Source: Desulfurococcales archaeon (lineage in GTDB: Archaea; Thermoproteota; Thermoprotei_A; Sulfolobales; Desulfurococcaceae). Taken from it: a stretch of 5,075 nt of DNA. The stretch is from positions 1 through 5,075 of the forward strand of contig WAON01000119.1 in NCBI GenBank assembly GCA_015521265.1, in the 5' to 3' direction. Within the stretch, counting starts at the first letter, position 1. Each line of letters begins with the position of its first letter. Positions 1 through 5,075 of this stretch are shown one piece after another. A program made the position numbers and the translations under genes. The notes beneath the pieces were generated by a model that was given only the letters and a program-made list of their open reading frames with translations, ran no database searches and was not told the DNA's origin.

Positions 1-19
1 AGATGTGTATAAGAGACAG
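1..19 (+). other. Residual Tn5/Nextera mosaic-end sequencing adapter
   Basis: The first 19 bases, AGATGTGTATAAGAGACAG, are identical to the Tn5 transposase mosaic end used in tagmentation library preparation. The match is exact and sits flush with the window edge, so this is an untrimmed read adapter at a contig end, not host DNA. It places an in-frame TAA (10-12) just ahead of the partial ATPase gene, which makes that gene look closed when it is really truncated. No reverse-complement copy is seen at the other end of the window. Confidence 0.96.
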
Positions 20-330
20 TAACAATACTAGCAACAAGCCAATACGCTGTAACAACTAGCCTTGGATTCGGATTTGGAATAGAACATGTAGCAGACGGTA
101 TAATACGGTTTAAGAAAACAATTATCAGCGGCGAACTAAGGAGGTTTGTAATAATAGAGAAGATGAGGCAAACACCACATGATAAAAGAGTCTACGAAAT
201 AGACATAGTAGATGGAAAGGGTATGAAGATCATAAAGCCATCCGTTTATACTGCCAGCGAGTTAAAGATACCGATATCAATAATTAGGAAAATACTGGAA
301 GCGGAATATAAGAAGGAATCAGAACTATAA
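20..330 (+). CDS. KaiC/RAD55-like RecA-fold ATPase, C-terminal fragment (5' truncated)
   Basis: Reading from the first genomic codon (22-24) gives 102 residues ending at the TAA of 328-330. The visible protein begins near a LATSQYAVTT strand, continues with GFGFGIEHVADGIIRF (64-111), then GELRRF (130-147) and EKMRQTPHD (157-183). This order, a Gly-rich loop, an E-H-x-x-D-G-[IV]-I-R strand, a GxLRR turn and a [RE]KMRxTxHD strand, is the usual C-terminal end of archaeal KaiC-domain (RAD55/RecA-superfamily) ATPases. About 30 residues follow the core and end in a charged helix-like segment (ILEAEYKKESEL). The Walker A and B motifs would lie upstream and are not in the window, so nucleotide binding is inferred from family only. 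The cellular role of most archaeal single-domain KaiC homologues is unsettled. The gene converges on tmcA and its last two codons overlap that gene's end. The start is missing; the true boundary is off the contig, behind the adapter. Confidence 0.72.
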
Positions 331-2769
331 AACAGTAATATCGTAATCGACAGTATCTATACCGGGATCATAGCCTTCGGGATCTATATTCGTCAAGTAT
401 CTGAAGAACTTACATGCAATATCATGCATAGTCTTATGGAGTTCTTTCAATGGAAGCCTCAATTCTTTCTTCAAATCCTCCCAATCCCTACCCTGTAAAG
501 CTTTACCCAGCAATAATAATTCTTCAACCCTGCTGAGATCCGGCCTCTTATCACGAGGGGATAACCAGTAATGCCTAGCTAGAATATGCATTATGTCAGC
601 AGCGGCTTCGAATGTCATCGGTCCAGTGCAATAAACCCATAAGCGGTCAAGCTGTACCGGCGTTAAGACATGGTGTTTTAATCCTTCAGATACAGGTTCA
701 CCCGTATCAAGGAGTAATCTAGCAACTGGTAGCTCCATATCCCTATAATTAATGGGTAAAGCCTCACTAAGCTTAATCCTAAACTCGACATTTGCTTTAA
801 GCACCATTTTAGCAGTCTCAACCTCGAGGGGCTTAATAACGAGTAGTGTGTATTCACCACTAACCGGGTTTCTATCAGGACTTATATGTACAGGGTAAAA
901 CCCATTCTTTAACCAGAACCTTAGCAGTTGATCATTTACTCCAAAGCCTGCGGCAACCCAGTCAAGCCTTTCAGTTAATGCTTCCCTGCTTACCATTTCG
1001 AGAGCCCATGACCCGATCCCCCTACCTTGAACTTCTGGATGTGTAGCTATTCTTACAATCCTCCATCCAAACTTTGATGCAAAGCCTTTATAGCGTAGAT
1101 GCTTCAAGAACCTATCAGGTATTATGTTTCCCGGTATTCTGCCTCCTCTCAACAACTCCTTCGCTGTTTCCTCGTCTATTCTACCCTCATACGCTATTTG
1201 CAGTGCGCAGACTATTTTACCGTGTTTTGTCTTAACAACTCTAACTATATGATGAGGAGCGTCGGCAATCATACCTAGATCGTCCGGTTCATTCCTATAA
1301 TGGGCTAGAACATAGATCCCGAAGAGCTGTCGGAGTTCATCTTCATGTTCTTCAGAGAAAAGCTCCTCTGGATCATATTTTACATACTCGAGGTTTTTCT
1401 CTTCAATATCCCTCAAATCATCACGGGATAGCTCAGCTGGCTCGGCGTCGAGGAGTAATGCGTCGAATTGCCATTTTTCGATGGGGTCGTTTATTGAATA
1501 TCTAATAGGCTCGGTCATCTCGTATTCTAAAAGCTTTGTGTTCTTATCCTTCCTTAACCTCTGGAGGAATCTAACCGAGAATCCTCTACCCGCACCCTCG
1601 TATCCATGTATAGTTGTCGAGAATACTAGTCTTTTATGTGCTTCCCAGATCCTGTAGAGCATTGGTACGTGTATACCGGCTGCTTCATCTACTATAACTA
1701 TGTCCCCCTTAATCCTCGGTATATTGATGGGTTCCCAGTACTCGATGCTGAACTTATCGCTTCTAAGCTCGATCACGTATCCTTCTCTACGTATTACATC
1801 ATAGCTATAACCCATTGAGTCTAAGACTTTTCTAGCCAGCATCATTAGGGATTGAACATTGCTCGGTTTAGGAGCCGTTACTAGTATCCTTGGTTTAGGC
1901 TTTACTTTCCTGAGAACATGTATTAAACCTACAGCGCCTATGCCGACTGCACAAGACTTACCCCTTCCCCGATCGGCTGTTATTACTATAACTCTTTTCC
2001 TCCCCCCACGGGGTTTTTCATACAGGGTTTCCATGAGTTTTATTACTTCAACTTGATCCTGGGTTAACGCATGCCCGTATACTTCCCGTGGGAAAAGAGT
2101 CTTTTCTGGGACTCTTATCTTACGTTTGCCCTTTTTACCAGGAGGTAGTTTACCTAGTTTCTTTAAAATCCTTCTATTGTCTGCATCATATATCCCGATC
2201 CCATTGTGTTGTAGGAGTTTCCTCTTAATCCACTTTATAAAAATATGCCTAGGCTCTGGGAATTGTGGTACTGTAAGGTTTCTCTTAAATATAGTCATGA
2301 AGTTATCCCATTGATCCCATGGGGGCGTTAATAGTATGATTAATCCACCGCCTTCAACAATACCTATAAGCCTACCCAGATCATTAGGCTTCAAGTCTTT
2401 TGTGAGATCCATTATTAAGAAGGAATAAGTTGTTCCGAGGTATCTTTCACTCCTCTCATAAACGGTGTAGTCTATGCTAGTGTATTTGAAGCTTGATGAA
2501 AGCTTATTGAATAATTCCTTCATATATACTGCATCATCGAATTCATCATGGTAGACGTATAACCCAGTATATTTCCCCTTATCGATCCTATGCCTTTTCT
2601 TCTCGTAGTACGATATAGTTCTTGATGAAAGTTTTGCGAGAAGCTCTGGATCGCTACCGGATATTACAAGGAGCCCCCTATACCTATTACCGACTAGTCC
2701 CCCCACATTCTTACCATAGTCTCGGAGGAGTTTTTGAAAAGAAGATGGGATAGGGTTTTTAGTGCTCAT
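325..2769 (-). CDS. tmcA: TmcA, archaeal RNA cytidine acetyltransferase (helicase plus GNAT fusion)
   Basis: This 814-residue protein belongs to the TmcA/NAT10/Kre33 family, which uses acetyl-CoA and ATP to make N4-acetylcytidine. Bacterial TmcA acts on the wobble C34 of elongator tRNA-Met; archaeal members, as shown in Thermococcus, can modify many rRNA and tRNA sites. Visible domains in order: an N-terminal DUF1726-type region with GGGLIILLTPP (140-150); a RecA-like helicase module with Walker A TADRGRGKS (264-272, Lys271), Walker B IVIVDEAA (357-364, Asp361-Glu362) and STTIHGYEGAGRGF (384-397); the family signature HYRNEPDDL (490-498); a GNAT domain with RIATHPEVQGRGIG (573-586) as the acetyl-CoA pyrophosphate loop and GFGVNDQLLRFWLKNGF (608-624); and a helical C-terminal RNA-binding region to 814. 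All key motifs are intact and the length is normal for archaeal TmcA (about 800). The ATG start shares its A with the cdc48 TAA stop; the next Met is residue 83, inside the conserved region, so this start is secure. No strong Shine-Dalgarno is seen (only GGGGTT), which suggests translational coupling. The exact RNA targets here cannot be read from sequence. Confidence 0.96.
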   Translation of the reverse strand: MSTKNPIPSSFQKLLRDYGKNVGGLVGNRYRGLLVISGSDPELLAKLSSRTISYYEKKRHRIDKGKYTGLYVYHDEFDDAVYMKELFNKLSSSFKYTSIDYTVYERSERYLGTTYSFLIMDLTKDLKPNDLGRLIGIVEGGGLIILLTPPWDQWDNFMTIFKRNLTVPQFPEPRHIFIKWIKRKLLQHNGIGIYDADNRRILKKLGKLPPGKKGKRKIRVPEKTLFPREVYGHALTQDQVEVIKLMETLYEKPRGGRKRVIVITADRGRGKSCAVGIGAVGLIHVLRKVKPKPRILVTAPKPSNVQSLMMLARKVLDSMGYSYDVIRREGYVIELRSDKFSIEYWEPINIPRIKGDIVIVDEAAGIHVPMLYRIWEAHKRLVFSTTIHGYEGAGRGFSVRFLQRLRKDKNTKLLEYEMTEPIRYSINDPIEKWQFDALLLDAEPAELSRDDLRDIEEKNLEYVKYDPEELFSEEHEDELRQLFGIYVLAHYRNEPDDLGMIADAPHHIVRVVKTKHGKIVCALQIAYEGRIDEETAKELLRGGRIPGNIIPDRFLKHLRYKGFASKFGWRIVRIATHPEVQGRGIGSWALEMVSREALTERLDWVAAGFGVNDQLLRFWLKNGFYPVHISPDRNPVSGEYTLLVIKPLEVETAKMVLKANVEFRIKLSEALPINYRDMELPVARLLLDTGEPVSEGLKHHVLTPVQLDRLWVYCTGPMTFEAAADIMHILARHYWLSPRDKRPDLSRVEELLLLGKALQGRDWEDLKKELRLPLKELHKTMHDIACKFFRYLTNIDPEGYDPGIDTVDYDITVL

Positions 2770-2771
2770 TA
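2767..2771 (-). promoter_or_regulatory. TAATG stop-start junction coupling cdc48 and tmcA
   Basis: The TAA stop of cdc48 (2771-2769) and the ATG of tmcA (2769-2767) share one A. The 20 bases upstream contain no good match to the anti-Shine-Dalgarno, only a GGGG run 7 bases before the ATG. Ribosomes finishing cdc48 are thus well placed to restart on tmcA. The overlap is seen directly; coupling is inferred. Confidence 0.7.
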
Positions 2772-4979
2772 AATAACCCCGAAGCCTGATACAGCAGTTC
2801 CAGTAACCATTTTCTTAAGCTCTTTAGCGAGTCTATTATATCGTTCAATATCATTCTTCGACAGGCTTGGCGGCACGATCTTCAACGCTTCGAGGAAGTG
2901 CTTCATCTGTACGGGTCTAACCTTAAATTCTTCTCTCAACGCTATTATTGCTGCTTCCCGACATACGGCGGCTATATCAGCACCTGTATAACCTTCAGTT
3001 CTGCGAGCTAGTTCTTCAAGGTCTACATCGTCTGCTAGAGGCATTTTTCTCGTATGTACTTTGAAGATTTCAAGCCTAGCCTTATAGTCCGGAGGCGGTA
3101 CATAGATTAACCTATCGAATCTTCCCGGTCTTAGAAGGGCTGGGTCCAGTATATCCGGCCTATTCGTTGCACCTATTACAACTACTTTCCTCAACGTCTC
3201 GATACCGTCTAGTTCTGTTAGTAGCTGGTTAACGATCCTATCTGTTACGCCGCTTGTATCGCTCCTATAGCCTCTGGCTGGTGCAATACTGTCTATTTCG
3301 TCGAAGAATACGATTGCTGGTGCTACTTGTCTAGCCCTCCGGAATATTTGTCTAATAGCCTTTTCGGATTCTCCAACCCATTTGCTCAGTATCTCCGGGC
3401 CCCTGATCGCTATGAAGTTTGCGCCGCTCTCAGTAGCGACAGCTTTAGCCAGCAAAGTCTTACCGGTACCCGGCGGGCCGAACAAGAGAATACCCTTAGG
3501 AGGCTCAATACCCATTTTCTCAAAGACTTCTGGATGCTTCATCGGCCACTCTACTGCTTCCCTCAACTGTTGTTTAACATCTTCCAACCCCCCGATATCA
3601 CTCCACCTAACCTCTGGTACTTCAACATATATCTCCCTGATCAGTGTTGGCTGGACGAACTTCATTGCTTCGAGGAAATCCTTCATAGAGACCTTTAATT
3701 CTCTAAGTTTTTCAGCGGGTATAGGCTGTGATAAATCGATCTTGCCCTCCTTGATAAACCTTCTAAGAGCAGCCATTGCAGCCTCCTTTACTAACGCTGC
3801 TAGGTCTGCACCGGTATACCCATGCGTCATTTCAGCAATCTTATCTAAGTCTACGTCTTCAGCTAGCGGCATATTCCTAGTATGTACTGCGAGTATTTCT
3901 CTCCGTGCACGCTTATCCGGGGGCGGTATCTCGATCTCCCTGTCGAATCTTCCCGGGCGGCGTAGAGCTGGATCGAGTGCTTCGGGGCGGTTTGTTGCAC
4001 CAATAACTATAACCTTACCCCTCTCCTTTAACCCGTCCATTAAGGTTAGTAATTGTGCAACTACCCTCTTCTCAACTTCACCTGTAACTTCTTCTCTTTT
4101 AGGCGCGATACTGTCTATTTCATCTATAAATATTATAGCTGGCGCGTTTTCTTCGGCTTCTTTAAAGATCTCCCTAAGCCTCTGCTCTGATTCACCGTAG
4201 AATTTACTCATTATTTCGGGGCCATTTATTGCTACAAAGTATGCGCCGATCTCGTTTGCTAAGGCTTTAGCTAGTAATGTCTTACCGGTTCCCGGGGGGC
4301 CGTAGAGTAGGATTCCTTTTGGAGGCTCTATACCGAGGTGTTTGAACAGCTCCGGGTGCTTAATTGGTAGTTCAACTATTTCCCTTATCTTCTGCTTAGC
4401 TTCTTCTAAATCTCCTATATCCTCCCAGGTAACCTTGGGTATTTTCCTAGCTCGTTCTATTACTTCTTCCTTAACCGGTTCTGTTTTGATCTCGATGTTT
4501 GTGTAATCAGTTACATAAACCCTATGCCCAGGCTGGGTGGATACAACTATAAACCTAAGACTCATACCGAATACTGGTATTACTACTTCTTCACCCCTGC
4601 TTAACGGCTTCCTTAATAGTAATTGTTTAACGTAGTCTATGAAGTCCGGTCCAAACCTTATCGGTTCCGTGGGTGCTAGTACTACCTTCGTTGCTGGTTC
4701 CACATCCGTCTTTCTAACTTCAACAGTATCCCCTACTCCAACACCTACAGCTGATCGAAGGTATCCATCCATCCTCACAATATCATGTCCTTCATCCTCT
4801 GGATACGCAGGCCATACTTGTGCGATAACGCTTCCACGAGGCCCGGTTATTTCTACGAAGTCTCCGGTAGACACTCCCAGCCTAGCCATAATTCTTCTAG
4901 GTAGCCTTACGATTTTCCTTCCAACATCTCGTTGACGAGCTTCTGCAACTCTAAGCCTTATTTCTCGATCACTAGGCAT
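2769..4979 (-). CDS. cdc48: Cdc48/VAT-type AAA+ ATPase with two AAA domains
   Basis: This 736-residue protein is an archaeal Cdc48 (VAT, VCP/p97 family), a cytosolic hexameric ATP-driven protein unfoldase. Residues 1-95 form the double-psi-barrel half of the N domain (ILRVAEA-like start, then RLPRRIMARLGVSTGDFVEI), and about 96-170 the second N subdomain. D1 (about 184-440) has Walker A GPPGTGKT (227-234), Walker B IIFIDE (282-287), sensor-1 Asn330 and arginine fingers Arg341 and Arg344. D2 (about 457-703) has GPPGTGKT (501-508), IVFFDE (556-561), Asn606, Arg617 and Arg620. Both ATPase sites therefore look active. Pore loops read KFYGES in D1 (259-264) and KWVGES in D2 (533-538), aromatic in both as in VAT, whereas eukaryotic p97 has a non-aromatic D1 loop. 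The C terminus ends FGVI, without the HbYX motif used for docking on the 20S proteasome. The ATG start is supported by an AGGTG element 7 bases upstream and by the match of residues 1-20 to VAT N domains. First gene of a probable operon with tmcA. Confidence 0.98.
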   Translation of the reverse strand: MPSDREIRLRVAEARQRDVGRKIVRLPRRIMARLGVSTGDFVEITGPRGSVIAQVWPAYPEDEGHDIVRMDGYLRSAVGVGVGDTVEVRKTDVEPATKVVLAPTEPIRFGPDFIDYVKQLLLRKPLSRGEEVVIPVFGMSLRFIVVSTQPGHRVYVTDYTNIEIKTEPVKEEVIERARKIPKVTWEDIGDLEEAKQKIREIVELPIKHPELFKHLGIEPPKGILLYGPPGTGKTLLAKALANEIGAYFVAINGPEIMSKFYGESEQRLREIFKEAEENAPAIIFIDEIDSIAPKREEVTGEVEKRVVAQLLTLMDGLKERGKVIVIGATNRPEALDPALRRPGRFDREIEIPPPDKRARREILAVHTRNMPLAEDVDLDKIAEMTHGYTGADLAALVKEAAMAALRRFIKEGKIDLSQPIPAEKLRELKVSMKDFLEAMKFVQPTLIREIYVEVPEVRWSDIGGLEDVKQQLREAVEWPMKHPEVFEKMGIEPPKGILLFGPPGTGKTLLAKAVATESGANFIAIRGPEILSKWVGESEKAIRQIFRRARQVAPAIVFFDEIDSIAPARGYRSDTSGVTDRIVNQLLTELDGIETLRKVVVIGATNRPDILDPALLRPGRFDRLIYVPPPDYKARLEIFKVHTRKMPLADDVDLEELARRTEGYTGADIAAVCREAAIIALREEFKVRPVQMKHFLEALKIVPPSLSKNDIERYNRLAKELKKMVTGTAVSGFGVI

Positions 4980-4986
4980 AGATTAC

Positions 4987-4991
4987 CACCT
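4987..4991 (-). promoter_or_regulatory. Shine-Dalgarno element of cdc48
   Basis: Read on the minus strand the leader is AAGGTGGTAATCTATG. AGGTG is complementary to the anti-Shine-Dalgarno end of archaeal 16S rRNA (core AGGAGGTGAT) and lies 7 bases before the ATG, a suitable spacing. It fixes the start at 4979 and implies that the cdc48 mRNA has a leader and is not leaderless. Confidence 0.75.
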
Positions 4992-5039
4992 TAAACCCTA
5001 CTATGTTGCTAGATAAAAACTGGCTAATCAACTCCTATG

Positions 5040-5057
5040 TATAAATCTAATTATATA
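5040..5057 (-). promoter_or_regulatory. Candidate TATA box region for the cdc48-tmcA operon
   Basis: On the minus strand this stretch reads TATATAATTAGATTTATA and contains two overlapping candidates for an archaeal box A: TATATAA (5051-5057) and TTTATA (5040-5045). With transcription starting about 25 bases downstream of the box centre, either would give a leader of roughly 35-50 bases that includes the Shine-Dalgarno element. A third AT-rich run, TTTTTATC (5012-5019), would start the transcript at or inside the Shine-Dalgarno element and is less likely. No clear BRE is seen. The region is generally AT-rich, so the choice of box is uncertain. Confidence 0.4.
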
Positions 5058-5075
5058 CTCTACCCTTCTGTGAAC

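Noticed and set aside
138..165. AGGAGGTTT followed by an in-frame ATG at 163 in the KaiC-like fragment
   Set aside because: It looks like a Shine-Dalgarno and start, but the conserved family motifs continue in frame upstream of it (GFGFGIEHVADGIIRF, 64-111), the spacing is long (16 bases from the end of AGGAGGTTT to the ATG), and AGG AGG simply encodes the Arg-Arg of the GELRRF turn.
280..324. T/C-rich stretch downstream of tmcA on the minus strand as a possible terminator
   Set aside because: The longest T run is four bases, with no hairpin; it lies within the KaiC-like coding sequence and is too weak to call.
1636..2314. Three short + strand open frames (60-65 codons) and similar small frames opposite tmcA
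   Set aside because: All lie antisense to conserved TmcA helicase sequence and show no domain or ribosome-binding site.
3327..3698. Open reading frame of 123 codons on the + strand inside cdc48
   Set aside because: Antisense shadow of the D2 domain; overlaps another antisense frame and shows no domain.
3382..4200. Open reading frame of 272 codons on the + strand inside cdc48
   Set aside because: It is fully antisense to the conserved AAA+ domains and spans the D1 and D2 motifs. Its protein is Ser/Leu/Ile-rich with no recognisable domain, and it is explained by the codon use of the opposite strand.
2871..4430. Apparent internal repeat with two copies of GPPGTGKT and related motifs
   Set aside because: This is the normal D1/D2 duplication of Cdc48 proteins, not a recent DNA repeat; the surrounding residues have clearly diverged.
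4639..4935. Open reading frame of 98 codons on the + strand antisense to the Cdc48 N domain
   Set aside because: Low-complexity Ser/Thr/Pro-rich product mirroring conserved N-domain codons; no support as a gene.
5027..5035. GGAGTTGAT on the minus strand, resembling the anti-Shine-Dalgarno complement
   Set aside because: No ATG or GTG follows at a usable distance, so it does not serve a small upstream gene; treated as chance.

Overview
This 5,075-base window looks like the end of a contig from a thermophilic archaeon, most likely a member of the Thermoproteota (Crenarchaeota), possibly Desulfurococcales-like. Three things point there: a full-length archaeal two-domain Cdc48/VAT AAA+ ATPase, an archaeal-type TmcA RNA cytidine acetyltransferase, and the tail of a KaiC/RAD55-like ATPase. 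The frequent AGG/AGA arginine and ATA isoleucine codons and an AGGTG Shine-Dalgarno element also fit. The order-level placement is inference from protein style only; no rRNA gene or other marker is present.

Layout. Bases 1-19 match the Tn5/Nextera mosaic-end adapter and are not genomic. From base 20 to 330 the + strand holds the last 102 codons of a KaiC/RecA-fold ATPase gene whose 5' part is missing. It is convergent with, and overlaps by 6 bases, the 3' end of tmcA (2769 to 325, minus strand). Upstream of tmcA on the same strand is cdc48 (4979 to 2769), whose TAA stop shares one base with the tmcA ATG (TAATG). The 96 bases from 4980 to the window end are the only intergenic DNA and hold a clear Shine-Dalgarno element and AT-rich candidate TATA boxes for the cdc48-tmcA unit.

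How the genes work together. cdc48 and tmcA appear to form a two-gene operon in which tmcA has no clear ribosome-binding site of its own and is probably translated by coupling. The first product is a protein-unfolding machine and the second makes N4-acetylcytidine in RNA, so the unit joins protein quality control and RNA modification, both relevant to life at high temperature. No mobile element, CRISPR array, RNA gene or defence system is visible. Apart from the adapter, this is a compact core-genome region, and I found no convincing undescribed system in it.
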